Source of the DNA: Pleurotus djamor
Lineage: Eukaryota; Basidiomycota; Agaricomycetes; Agaricales; Pleurotaceae
DNA length: 29,065 nt
Assembly: GCA_029747585.1 (NCBI GenBank)
Contig: JAPEVF010000585.1
Coordinates: 1 to 29,065, forward strand
Direction: 5' to 3'
The first letter of the stretch is position 1. Each line of letters begins with the position of its first letter. The notes below the pieces were generated by a model. That model had not been told where the DNA came from. It did no database searches and worked only from the letters and a program-made list of their open reading frames with translations. Positions 9,713 to 20,660 of this stretch are shown here, piece by piece. The translations under genes and the position numbers were made by a program.

Positions 9713-10971
9713 TCATAGAGGCCCACTCTTGCTAGACGGCGAGACAAATTCATCAACAGCGTGACCGACCTCAGAATCCGACTTCTCCGTGTGGACTTCT
9801 TCCAAGACAGGCATACCTGAGCGAACCGTGGACCGGAACTGGATAGATTGGACTTTGACTTGGATGGTAGAGCCTCGGACAGTAGTGAATGCGTATTCCG
9901 TGTTCTCAGAAGGCTGGCTCTTTGCGCGGATGATGATGAGGTTGAAGGCGATGACGAGGATCGGCACTTCCTGTTGGATCCAGGGGTATTATGAACACTA
10001 TGATAGGAGAGGGAAAGAAGGGGAAATGTCGTACCGCGTCCGTGACGGAATTGTATGAGCAGGAAACGGAGAGATAGGTCGCCAAGCAGATCACGGCGGT
10101 GGTCGTGTAGAGGAGCCCAGATTCGATCACTATACGCATGACTCGCTGTAGCTTCGTCTTCCGCCGGACTCCAGTGATGCAGTATACGGATAGTCGGTCG
10201 ACATATCGTATACGCAGAATGATCATGGCTAAACGAAAAAGATGTGAGCTTTCATATCATGAAGCGGGTGGGGTGAGACGACGGACTTGTGGTGAATACG
10301 TTCTGTGCAACGGTGATCACGAGAAATGAGGTGTAGAAGGGTTTAAGGGGGTCGACCTGGAGGAGGCCATGTACGTGGAGATGGGATTCGGCGTGGATGA
10401 TGTACGATGCGATGGCAGCAGCACAGATCCAGATGAATCCGGGGAACAGAATGGCGCGGCACGAGTAACAATACACAACCCAGCCTCGGTAGATCTAGAC
10501 AACACAACCAGGAGATTTTAGTGTTAGTATGAAAGAAATGCAGACGCGGACAAACCAAGATCAAGTCTCCGATGAGTATTGGGATAAGAAAATTCACAGT
10601 CTACGAGCAGGTGAGTAAGTTTTGATGCATTTGATGGTCTATCATCGAAAGTTGGTTCAACGTACCCTCGTAACATTTATCCAGTTTGATATGTCTGTGA
10701 ATACTTCTTGAGCTCGTCCGCTTGCGGCGAACACAAAGGCTTTGATTAGCCAGACGAGGGTGATGATAACGTCAAAGGTGGCAAAAGCTGCTAGCAGGAT
10801 GGCGGCGGAGAACATGAGCCAATTCACGGACTTCAAGCGCCGCATTTCCCCTTGGTGCCAGAGAAGGGCATGCATGCACAAAGGGAAAGTGACTAGGAAA
10901 ATCCCATACGCGATGCACTCCAGGAAAAGACCGACAAGACGAGCTTCGGTGATGGGGAAGTGATCATTCAT
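9713..10971 (-). CDS. Seven-transmembrane basidiomycete protein, paralogue 3
   Basis: This is the third tandem copy, five exons and about 335 residues. It starts MNDHFPITEARLVGLFLEC. Exon 1 ends ISNWINVTR, exon 2 is TVNFLIPILIGDLIL, exon 3 runs IYRGWVVYCYSCR...VAQNVFTT, exon 4 starts MIILRIRYVDRLS and ends YNSVTDA, and exon 5 starts EVPILVIAFNLIIIRAKSQ and ends SSKSGPL before TGA (9715-9713). All intron positions and phases match the other copies. The exon 3/4 intron uses the non-standard donor GTCCGT, also seen in the MFS gene. The cytoplasmic tail is the shortest of the three and its sequence differs most there. The exon 2/3 intron has a good ACTAAC branch point. No stop or frameshift interrupts it. 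Confidence 0.85.
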
Positions 10972-11963
10972 GGCGTTTGGATCGAGTTCAATTGAGACGA
11001 AGGGTTGGAGCTTGGAGGGCGAAACGTGGGGATCCCCCAGGTCAAGATAGAATTTAAATGGTACCCCAGAGTCCGGGGGTTATCTGTGACCTAAAGTCCG
11101 TGTGTGTAGGCACGAGGGAGAACCAATGTCATACAAGGCCACTGCTGATCCGCTCCATGTGACTGGGAGCGATTCTATCGCCATTCGCGTCGTTAGAAAG
11201 CGCTGCGTGCAGGATACTAATGACCTCTGTTACCGGGGTCTTTCTCATGAAATGAGGCATCTTGGTTCACCATCATCAACACCAGGACGTAAGCTGTGCG
11301 TAGCGACAAGTCTAAGAATGATTCTACATGTCAATGAAGCGGTTGAAACTAGCTCAACACTGGATGTTGCGAAGAAGTGATGGGATGATGGCAGATGTGG
11401 TCGATGTCGGCCGACATCGCGACGCCGTTCAAGAGAGGGGTGATATCGATAGGGGTGATGATACAGGGACAGTCAGTGCGGCTCAAAATGCACAGACGTG
11501 CAGACCAAGGCTAGACTAGTCACTGCAGACTGTATATTTGAACTATATATCAACGAGAGATTGAAAGTAGTACGGCTGCGAGCTTTGGGTGCTGGACCTT
11601 CGTATTTTTGGGCTCTCCTTCCCTGCCACAGGTGCCACTGGTGAGCAAGCTTCAAACCGGTGATTGCTTCAGTTATACAGAATGATTCTATTTCCATAAC
11701 TCAGATACGCTTTTCATTATTAGTGGTGTGAGAAATTAGCAACAAGGGTCTGGATGCAGAAGGGAATGGCGGACATTTTTGAACAATAACTTGAAGTGGC
11801 GAGAGAGCTTAACGCCAGATATTGAGGATAGCTCACAGTGCCTCAGTTTTCATACCCTTATTGTCCAATATTGCGTGCGGCGCATACTGGCAGCTATAAA
11901 ATACCGAGCACATATTACTTCTGAGACCGAGCGAACTCCACCCGAGCTGTAAACGAGGACGCC
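10972..11963. other. Divergent intergenic region
   Basis: This separates the start of 7-TM paralogue 3 (minus) from the orphan gene at 11964 (plus). A minus-strand ATTTAAAT-type A/T tract lies near 11051-11058, a possible promoter element of paralogue 3. Open frames at 11102-11519 show no motif. Confidence 0.5.
11895..11903 (+). promoter_or_regulatory. TATA box of the gene at 11964
   Basis: TATAAAATA lies about 60 bases upstream of the ATG, a usual spacing for a short fungal 5' leader. Confidence 0.6.
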
Positions 11964-12599
11964 ATGAGCAAGGTCTCTAGAGCATTACTAGACGGCACTC
12001 GTAGACCCAGAAACCCCGAGGATCGGTGGTTCCCCAAGTCGATGCAAATCGATAAGATGAGATTTGAATTGGAGAAAGGAGTGGATGATGACGAAAGGCA
12101 GATACTCAAGATGAATGAGCTTAAAAGACGAGAGGCGGACCTCCAACTCGACAAGCTCGCAGCCATCTCCAATTGTACGCACCAGACCTGTATCACGTTT
12201 CAAGAAAGCGGCATACAGTGCGACAAACTTGAAAAGCAGAGCCCGAGGCATCTCTGGACAACAAAACAGCCATGTAAGACGATGATCAATCACAAGGCCT
12301 ATGACATGCGCAGCATACTACGCAGCAGAGATAGGCGCACACCCAGAGTGCCCAGAGTCGTTTCCGACGGTAGAAACCCAGAACTTGTAGACATCCATCT
12401 CGGCGCATATAAAAACTTTTGGGATGTTCATCTGGAGTGCGCTCGGTGGATAGTGGAATTCGTAGAGAGATGGGAGAGGAAATCCTTATCTGCATCGCCG
12501 AACAATGATATTCAACGACTCGAGGGAAAAATTAGGTCTTTGAAGGACTGGTTCGAGACAGATCCAAAAGCTTCGTTGGTGCTCATCAAGACAGACTGA
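11964..12599 (+). CDS. Hypothetical single-exon protein, 211 aa
   Basis: I do not recognise the family. The frame is open for 211 codons from an ATG with a TATA box at the right distance. The protein is hydrophilic and highly charged. Residues about 30-70 (after DKMRFELEKGVDDDER) look helix- or coiled-coil-forming, the middle is basic and arginine-rich (ILRSRDRRTPRVPRV), and the C-terminal third has tryptophan-containing amphipathic helices (ECARWIVEFVERWERK; RLEGKIRSLKDWF). No signal peptide or membrane segment is seen. It is convergent with the P450 gene. The lack of introns sets it apart from its neighbours and could mean a recent, retroposed or orphan gene. It may also be a non-coding open frame. 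Confidence 0.55.
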   Translation: MSKVSRALLDGTRRPRNPEDRWFPKSMQIDKMRFELEKGVDDDERQILKMNELKRREADLQLDKLAAISNCTHQTCITFQESGIQCDKLEKQSPRHLWTTKQPCKTMINHKAYDMRSILRSRDRRTPRVPRVVSDGRNPELVDIHLGAYKNFWDVHLECARWIVEFVERWERKSLSASPNNDIQRLEGKIRSLKDWFETDPKASLVLIKTD

Positions 12600-13090
12600 T
12601 ATGGATTGTGTTGAAAGTTTTGACCAGGAGCGAGAACTGTTTCATTCCATCCAAGTGGTGCGACGCGACCTCAGTGCAAAAGTAGCAGCGGCTAGGAGGG
12701 CAGTTTGATAACATAGGCCAGTAGGTATGCAGTCTTGGGTAATACAGTCGATGGAAAACGAATGACTGTTGGATCCAAGGTGGCTGAGGTCCAAAAATAA
12801 GTTGATTTTTTGAGAAATCACTAGTAAGATGATGCATAAGCGAAGATACCCAACCAGGTACTTGGAGGAAATGAGGGGTCGAGAGCGTTTGATACATGTC
12901 CATGACGCTTGAGTTCAAAGTGTGGTACGAAGTTTGAAGGATGATTGGGACTGACCAAGCGTCCATGGACCATAGCCAGATGCCTGTACAAAATCGGGTG
13001 TATTCAAGACTAAGGACTTTATCGAAGGCTGCGTTGATGGGAGCTTGAAAATATTGAGATATTGACGAGTCAGGGTGACCACACAAGGTG
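12600..13090. other. Convergent intergenic region, no supported gene
   Basis: These 491 bases lie between the stop of the plus-strand orphan gene and the stop of the minus-strand P450. A minus-strand open frame of 166 codons fills it but has no promoter room; see the rejected list. Terminators for both genes are expected here but no clear signal was seen. Confidence 0.5.
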
Positions 13091-15326
13091 CTAATTGTCG
13101 GATCCTTCTACCAGAGTCAAGTTGAGAGGCATCTGTGTTCCTTCATGCATCCTCCCCTTGACCATCGGGATCATGATACCCGCCGGCAGCCTTAAAATCT
13201 CCACACCTTTCGGCAAGCTAAACTCAAAGTTTTCAATCATCTCGACGAGAATAGCCTGTAACTCTATGAGGCTATCGCGCATCAAACTCTTTCATTAGAC
13301 TCGGGCAACTCGGCGAAGATATAGAGCACTCACGCGAATCGCCATCCAATGCACCCACGAATACCCGCAGCTGGAAGAAGAATCCCAAATCAGTACATTG
13401 ACGTAGAAAGAAAGCGGGAGATCGCTCTCACAGAACGTCATCCTACAGAAATAGACATGCATTCAGTGAGCTGTGTCTAAAGTTAACGGCATCGTGTTAC
13501 TCACAAGTTAGCAAAGACGCCGACGGAAGTCTGCTTGTCCTTCGGCTTCTCCAGGAAGCGTCGAGGATTCCAATCATCAGCGTCGGTGCCCCAGACTTCT
13601 GGAAGGCGATTATAGGCACAAATCGAAACGGTGATCGTAGTGCCCTTCTTGATGGGGATTTCTGTCACTACATCGCCGTCCTTCGTTGTGATGGGAATCG
13701 ACAACGGCAGTACGTCGTCGAACGCTGCTCTTCGTTGTAATGCCGGTACGATAGGGTGAAGTCGCAGAACTTCCTGTGAGTTTTAAGACCTGCATCAGTC
13801 GAAATTCTCGATCGCGTTTCATACAGACTCACCTTGATCACAGCGTTGGTGAATGTCAGAGTTTCCAAGTTCGCAATGGTAAATTCGGCACCCGCCGGCA
13901 AGGCCTGGCGGAGCTCTCGTACTTCGTCCCTCACTCTCTTCTGGTCTTCCGGGTGCCTGCAAAGTTCATACAAGAGCCAAGTGAGCGTCGAAGCCGTGGT
14001 TTCATGTCCAGCCAACATGATGGTTCTGGGCACAATGAATGTGAGGTGAGATACGAGGATGAAATAGGGGATCTAACGCACGCCATTTGAGAATAGATTT
14101 CTTCTGCGTCCAGTTGACGTTTGGCATCTTCCGAAATATTTGCCTTGACTAGGTGTGTGTTAGCTTTGCGAAAACATTGAGACAGATAGTACGTACCAAG
14201 AACGCTCATAACGTCTCGCGCTGAATCAGCAGGGAGCACAGCGTGCGCCTTCTCATCGACAAGCTCCTTTGCGATCCGTTGGGTGAGTTTTTTGAAATTT
14301 CTAAAGCGAATGTATTCTCGTGTAGGAATGTATTCGAAGAGTTGCAGTATTGGCGTAGGGATGTATCGCCATAAGGCCTTGAAAAGGAGATCCCAGCGAG
14401 GTGGGTGGAGGATTGAATCAGCACTATGGATAGCACGCTCAGTTGGCACAGGCGGAAAGTACTAGAAGGCTAGAATCATCTCACAAGAGATTGTCAAAGG
14501 ACTTGGTGAGCTCTCCGTTTCCGTTATCGATTGCCTCAAAGTCATAGTCGAACGCGGCTTGAGAACGGCGGTCAAGAGGAAGTACAAATCGAAACTGAGT
14601 ATGGTCACACCTTCTCCAATCGCGTCCAGCGTGGCACGTGCGAGCCAACGGGACACATTGAAACTGTTATTGTTATTCGCCTGTATCTGATCTTTCCATT
14701 TCTGGGTCAACTGCACACGGATGTCATTCGCGTGACCTTTAGCTTGCCGAGGAAAACTCACATGCGACGCCGTTCTTTGGAAAAGTGGAAGGAAGCCCCT
14801 CAGTTGCTGGGCTGTGAAAGCTGGGTTCATGACCTTTCTGTGACGCTGGTGCGTCTCTCCTGATGCCCATACGATTCCCGGGCCCATGATGTTACGAGTC
14901 GCTTGGTTGACCTCGGCCGGCTTGGGATACCGATACCCCGAGGCGTGGAATATGTGTTGCAGCGCTCTTGGATCAGCCGTCAAGACATTAGTGCACTACG
15001 TACAACTTGTCAGGTGATAAAACAAGAAAAAAGAAGAGCACATTTACTTACTCCCCAGCAAGATTTCACAGAAAAGGTTGGACCAAACTCGCGTACCCAT
15101 GCAAAGTCGAGGTCACCAACTTGAGCCGCATTGCGAATTTCGTACTCGTTACCTATGGGATCGTGTTAGGAAGGTTCACTTTCACGATTTTGAAGCGCAT
15201 ACCCAAGAGCCACGAAGTGGAGATTGGGCCTCTCAATTTGTCAGAGACAAAATTCCGTCGTTGAGAGTAGAGTATCAAAGCGACAAGGACAATGATTCCC
15301 AAAGCAAAGATAGTCACACCGTCCAT
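13091..15326 (-). CDS. Cytochrome P450 monooxygenase
   Basis: This is a haem-thiolate monooxygenase anchored in the endoplasmic reticulum; the substrate is unknown. Twelve exons splice to about 539 residues, the usual fungal length. The N-terminus (MDGVTIFALGIIVLVALILY) is a membrane anchor. Further landmarks: C-helix WASGETHQRHRKVMNPAF; I-helix oxygen-binding motif AGHETT (about residue 315); K-helix ExxR as EVLR; PRRF in place of the more common PERF; and the haem loop FSAGIRGCIG with the ligand cysteine codon at 13353-13351. The haem loop is split by introns; one exon is only 11 nt (13442-13432). Stop TAG is at 13093-13091. The exon 5/6 junction needs the acceptor after TATCCATAG so that NLL reads on into FADSILHPPRW. 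It sits head-to-head with the O-methyltransferase gene. The CYP family cannot be assigned by eye. Confidence 0.93.
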
Positions 15327-15364
15327 CTTGGAAGGATATCCACGGTTTGTTTCGAGGCCTTAAT

Positions 15365-15372
15365 CTTTATAG
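15365..15372 (-). promoter_or_regulatory. TATA box of the P450 gene
   Basis: CTATAAAG on the minus strand lies about 40 bases upstream of the P450 ATG. Confidence 0.55.
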
Positions 15373-16895
15373 ACTGGGCTGCGGGCCCGAATACATCAGA
15401 GGTATTTGTCAAAGAACCGAAGAATTGGTTTTATGGGAACGAGCAATCCGCGAAGGTGACCTTCATCTCACGCACGTCGAGGCATCTCTCACAAAGAGCC
15501 ATCCAGAAGCAGGTGCTGAGAGCTTCTCAAGGAGCGTCCCTCGTGGGTTGAGGGATGCTAGGTCGAGATTTTCATTGACCCGTCAGTCTCGTAACAAGCA
15601 GCTAGTAGTTGGAGACGCGGTCATAAGAGGATACAGCCGAGTCCCAAGCGAGCAGATTCACAGGGTGTATGATCAAGTGTTGCGAAGCCAAGGTATTCTT
15701 GTAGTCGATTTAGGCCTGCGCATGGTGAGCCATTGTCATCCGAGCGTTCAGAAGCAGACAGGGATACGTCAAATCGATAGGATTATTTCCGATTCTGTAT
15801 CGTCCCTAGCAGTACCCAGAGTTGTTGCAACATTTATGTAAGACAGATAGAGACGCAAGGAAGCGGTGCTTAGAGGAAGAGGATCATAGATAGGCGAATT
15901 GGAGAAAGAATGCCTGGCTGGTGGTCGGCGTTGGACTTCTCAAAAGAAAAACAGGTTTTGCGTCTTCCATGCTTATCAATCAGACACAGCCTCCCGGCGA
16001 TGGCCGGCGGGGAAAGCGCCCGAGCGCTACGAGTTTTCTTGAACGTCTTCTCATTCTTCCAGCCGTATCCCATAGTCTCACCATCAGCGTTTCTGGTAGT
16101 GCGAGTGAATTTCGATGTCGTATCAGCCTTCAAGCTCACTAGTCACTATGGCAAAGCCAATTCCCAGGCAGCAGCCCGAGACATATCGCTCGTTGTCTGT
16201 TTCTTTCATAATCGTCCGGGCACGTTTAATCTCTTTCCTCCCCTCCGCTCTACAAAGCAGACAGAGGAAGAGGAGCTAAAAGAAAATAACTTTGCTCTCG
16301 GTACTGTTACTGAACGTTGAACTTTTCAGCTTTTGTCCCCTCGCTGAATACTTTCCATAGATGAACATACAGATGATGTCATCATGGCCACTGCCGGCCG
16401 ATCAAACTTGCCTACTACATAATCCACCGACGAAGTGTCTGCTTCTTGAGGCCAAATGGGCATGGTGTCGTGCTTCCTACTACGCTCGGGAAGGTTTCAT
16501 AGCCACGGTACACAGCTCGCACGATGCTACTCCGAGAAAGCAACAGCTAGCGGTCTAGGTAATCTGTTGGTCCCTTCATATAAGTCAAAAATCGGTGTGC
16601 GGCACCATCACATCCCGTGCAGACCACATCGGCGTTAGTCCGTCCTGTACTCTAGTCATCATGTGGGTGTTCGTTTGTCCAAATTCGCAGTGTTCACGGA
16701 TTCATGGGAGGCGTTACAGGTTCAATTTATTCCTTTCGGAGATTTGTACCTCCCATTGGTTGTGAAGCTTGAAAAATCGAGCCCGGTTTCTCCTGGAGCC
16801 ATCAAACCTCCCGAAATCGACACTTCCCAATTCCCTTCCCGACGGCCGAGCCAACATTTGTAGCCCCAGCGTTTCAGCTTCAGGCTTCAGCCGAG

Positions 16896-16904
16896 TATTA
16901 TAAG
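16896..16904 (+). promoter_or_regulatory. TATA-like box of the O-methyltransferase gene
   Basis: TATTATAAG lies about 48 bases upstream of the ATG at 16952. Confidence 0.5.
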
Positions 16905-16951
16905 CACGGGTCCAAGATTAACGAAGTCCATCTGCATCCTTTCCGTAGACA

Positions 16952-19003
16952 ATGCCCTTGCCAACGACGAATGAAATAGACGCACTTGCAAAGCTCATCT
17001 CTGACTCCGTCACTGTCGTGACCACCGAATATGCAAAAGCTAGATATGCGGAACCAAGCCTTCACAACACAAAGCCAGATCCTTTTCATTCGCCCGAACT
17101 CGTTTCCGATCGCTTGAAGACCGCCATCAAGACGATCGAGGCTGCCTGTGCTCAGTTGAGTGCGACCGTGGTGAACCCTGGCCATGTCATCGTCAACGTA
17201 CGTTTTCGTTCGCATTACTTAGACATGGAGTTGTACTCACTTCTCCATCAGAAAGCTTATGCGGTTTGTTAACCCAATTTTGACCTCCCACGCCTCGTTG
17301 ACGACGCCCAACAGTACATGGAGCCTGTTCTCATGCGAATCGCAGTGGACTTAAGAATTGCGGACCATCTGCTTGATAGGCCGGATGGATTACACGTAGA
17401 AGAGCTTAGCAAACTGAGCGATCAAGATTCAGGAAAGCTCAGCCGTGTCCTGCGGATGTTAGCTACGAACCATATCTTCATTGAAGGTATGTTCTCATCT
17501 ACGACATATACCGCACCGTCGACATGTAATACCGTGTACAAACTATATTTAGTGTCCCCGAATGTTTTCGCAAACAACCGACTTTCCATGAAGCTACGTT
17601 CCACAGACCCCGTATCCAGTCTTGTTGGTCACATGTGAGTCCGTCCTGTTTGTCTGCTTCGTGGCATTGATGCGATACACTTTTCCCTAGATCTGATGAA
17701 TCCATGAAAGCATGCGTCCAGCTTGGTGACGTATTTGAAGATCCCGCCAAACGAAAGTCGTATCAACTGGAAGATAGTTCATTTTACCTGACTCATGGTG
17801 TCAATCCTTTTGAATATTTTGATATGGTAAGTTTGCTCGTGCTCNTTTTTATTCGTTACGCTTATTCTACTATTGCTAATTCAGCCTAGAAAAGAGAAAG
17901 TACTCGAGGTGAGTTCTACTTTGGATCGGCTTGGAATATAAAACGACGCAGCTTTGTTGCTTCCAAACAGAGATTCAACCAAGCTATGGTTGGCTGGGCC
18001 GAGGTTACAGGGAAGGCCATGCTTCCCAAGCGTAAGTAGTAAACCTATAGTTCAATTCCCCGTTCGCGTTTCTGACCAGTTCACTCGCAGTCTACGCCTG
18101 GGACAGACTACCTGTCAACTCGGTTGTCGTTGACGTCGGTGGCGGGAACGGACATGCCGTCTTGCCTTTACTAAAGGCCTACTCGACATTAAACGTTGTT
18201 GTCCAAGACACACCGTCTGTCGTTGAACAAGGAAGAGAGGTACGTCTACTAGAATTAAACGGCCAAATGCTTCCTCATTTATTTGATAGTACTGGGAGAA
18301 GGAATATCCGGAGGCTCTGAAGAACCGCCGAGTTTCGTTTGTTAGCCTCGACTTCTTGAAGGAATCGCCAGTAACTGGAGGCGCGGTTTATTATGTACGC
18401 CTCTCTACCTTACTTCGCTGCGTTCTCACTCACTAAACATACACGCAGCTTCGCCATGTTCTGTGAGTTTCTTGTTGTGTGTCTCTGTTCAAGGTATTTA
18501 AACCGACATCTAGCCATGATTGGCCAGATGCCCAATGTCTCGAAATTTTGAAGAATATTCGGAAGGTCACTCAACCAGGATGCAAACTGCTCATCAGTAA
18601 GTCTTTCGTAAGTCTATACCTACGGGAACTTGAACATCATCCGTAGACGAGTTTGTTCTACACTCCACTGTTCAGGGAAGTGGCGTGGAGACTCAGGTAT
18701 GATCCCAAATGATGATTCACGGTGCGTTGAATATTCATCAATCACTTCGCAGGCACCGTGGCCTCTTCTACCTAATTACGGCGCAGCGAACAAGCGGCCC
18801 TACCAGCAAGATATCAACATGATGAACCAGTTCAACAGCAAGGAGCGAACGCTCGATGAATTCATCGATCTTGGGTTTGCCTTCATTTATTTCTCCCTCT
18901 CCGTTATCTGACATTTATCCCCAGAGAATTGAGCGGATTCGAGTTTGTCAAGCTCTGGGATGGCGGAGAAGTAGGGCTCGTCGAGTTCGTTCCATCTCTG
19001 TGA
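16952..19003 (+). CDS. SAM-dependent O-methyltransferase (fungal, COMT-like)
   Basis: This enzyme transfers a methyl group from S-adenosylmethionine to a hydroxyl of a small, usually aromatic or polyketide, substrate in the cytosol. Fourteen exons splice to about 444 residues, typical for fungal secondary-metabolite O-methyltransferases. The N-terminal half is the helical dimerisation domain (YMEPVLMRIAVDLRIADHLL; THGVNPFEYFDM). The SAM-binding loop is VVDVGGGNGH (about residues 257-266), followed by the acidic residue in VVQDTP. The catalytic histidine is in LRHVLHDWPD. The C-terminus is GFEFVKLWDGGEVGLVEF, then TGA at 19001-19003. Very small exons encode KAYA (17252-17263) and LRHVL (18449-18462). 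An N at 17845 falls in an intron. The gene is divergent from the P450, which suggests but does not prove a shared pathway. Confidence 0.93.
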
Positions 19004-20056
19004 CCATGAGAAAGCTGCTTTCGGGGCGACCATCATCTGCAGCAGGTGAAGCAATGGTCCTACTTATTAGAAAAACTGACTGTGGCTTGTAGAGGTGTAT
19101 GTCAACTTGGGTATCGACCTTCCAATATGGAGCCTCATACTTTTCGAGAGCCCCGCATTGTTCCTATGTAGGCTCACAGGAATTGATTGGACAGTGTTCC
19201 CCTGAATCGTGTAACTCGGCCTTCTACCGAGTGTAACATGCACATACAAGCAGCTATCTTGTGTTCGTGGAATATTCCTGCACGTCCGGTTTTCCTAGTC
19301 GTCTGTTGGAAACGAGTGGTCGGTAGACGCGCGGCTCCGACCTTGGAGATACTCTATGCTCTACCTTCATTGTTTTCTTATGTCGCACCCTCCTCCCACT
19401 TCAATCGCGCTGGATCGTCGCCTCACTGCGACATTGCCCTATTTTACGAAGAGCTAGGTCAAGCTGACCAGCGTTGCTACCCTTTTCGTCGATCTTCGTG
19501 GGCTTGAACGTTTTACCCAAAGCGGACAAGGAAGACAAGTGCAATCGACTCCCCGCACCCCTCCGTTCTACATATTCAACGATCAGACTATGGTCAATCG
19601 GGTTCACTTCCTTCAGTCTCGCTGACGTCGAAAGTATCACCGTGGGTCTCGCGTAGTTCTAGTTAGATAGTTACGGCGACAGTTGATCTCGGAGTGACTA
19701 TCAAGTTTGAGCCCAGCTCAGACCTGGCGGTGAATGAGCTTCAGCGGTCAAACTTAACATTTGAATGGCGATGTAACTGTGTATCTTCTGCGCAGGCCCC
19801 GAGGAGAGCCTTCGCGGCGACACTCCAACCCCCCNGAGAATATCTACGGGCGCGGACGAACACTGCAATAAGGAAGTCGCTGTTTTTTCGACAGTATCGT
19901 TCATTAGGTAGTTCAAAATACAGAGAGTGTGATGATTTGAGGCCTGAGGACAAAAGGTAGAGAAAGTAGAGTAATTGACACCACCTTGATTGAGAGGAGG
20001 AAAATGAGACCGTGGCGAGGAGATAGGTAAGGAGGACTTACGTTTGTAAAGAGAGT
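19004..20056. other. Intergenic, no supported gene
   Basis: This lies between the methyltransferase and repeat copy A. On the minus strand a GTAAGT donor at about 20042 and a TCCTCAG acceptor near 19945 could join copy A to an open frame running down to 19741, but the reading is not supported by copy B. An N lies at 19835. Confidence 0.4.
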
Positions 20057-20660
20057 AATCGCCCACCCTCTTCCTACCTGGGCGGAAATCCTCCCCAATC
20101 CATCGCCCAAAGGGAAATAATATATGTGATAGACCGCTTACTTGAGATGCTCACCCCACCTGCTCGACAAGCTCCGCAAGCAGAGGATGCAGGTAGACAC
20201 CAACGAAGACTCCCCTGGCGCATAAATGCCCCAAAGCCTTTAACGTCCAGATGCCGAGGCATCCTTCAGCCGCCTCCGGATTGAACTACCATGTACATCG
20301 CCGACTCGCTGAAGAGAGAGGATACTGCAGACGACACTGGACCTCCATCCGAATCCCATGGTTGATCAGCACGCAAAAGGTGTGATGACTCATGAAAACA
20401 CTCCGGTAGGCCGAACACAATGGACAGTGCCCCAAGCAATATCTCGGGAAGATGGGGGNAACATCGCGGTAAGGAAGAAAGAGAGGAAGGGAGGAGGGCA
20501 GGTATTTATGTGTTCTTTGGGTCTCCTATTCGGCGACAGGGATGACTTGCTTGAAGGCTGTGGTTCGGCTGTTTGGAAGACGCGAGCGGGAGGAAGTGTC
20601 CAGTCGTGACAGCTGCCGAAACCAATGCTGTAGAGTGAAAAACAGGAGACATAGCGTACG
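20057..20660. repeat. Direct repeat copy A (~604 bp)
   Basis: This is nearly identical to 23730-24344 in the same orientation, with scattered substitutions and one 11-base length difference. On the minus strand both copies carry CATAAATA (here 20510-20503), a C/T-rich leader, and an ATG about 40 bases further (20464). This looks like a promoter and first exon of a small transcription unit, but I could not build a convincing protein from either copy. Weaker similarity continues past both ends. Copy A has an N at 20459. Confidence 0.85.
20503..20510 (-). promoter_or_regulatory. Possible TATA box inside repeat copy A
   Basis: CATAAATA on the minus strand is followed by a long pyrimidine-rich leader. 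The same motif and leader are conserved in copy B. Confidence 0.35.

Larger units (their letters stand above)
15327..16951. other. Divergent promoter region of the P450 and O-methyltransferase genes
   Basis: This is a 1.6-kb region between two start codons. TATA elements sit at both ends (see separate entries). Open frames inside (15347-15841 and 15910-16320 plus; 15870-16139 minus) show no recognisable domain, and two of them overlap on opposite strands. I see no third gene that I can support. Confidence 0.5.

Noticed and set aside
2855..10971. 7-TM cluster as a mating-type pheromone receptor (STE3) locus
   Set aside because: The sequences lack STE3-like landmarks and I found no nearby short precursor ending in a CaaX motif; they match the separate basidiomycete 7-TM family instead.
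12586..13086. Minus-strand open frame of 166 codons between the orphan gene and the P450
   Set aside because: Its ATG is only 4 bases past the P450 stop codon on the same strand, leaving no promoter, its end overlaps the plus-strand gene, and the composition (many Trp, His, Cys) looks random.
14405..14490. Broken frame in the P450 after FDNLL
   Set aside because: Using the acceptor TATCCATAG instead of earlier AGs gives a 61-nt intron and a continuous protein.
15347..15841. 164-codon plus-strand frame in the P450/methyltransferase intergenic region
   Set aside because: It begins within the P450 leader and promoter, covers its TATA box, and has no recognisable domain or splice structure.
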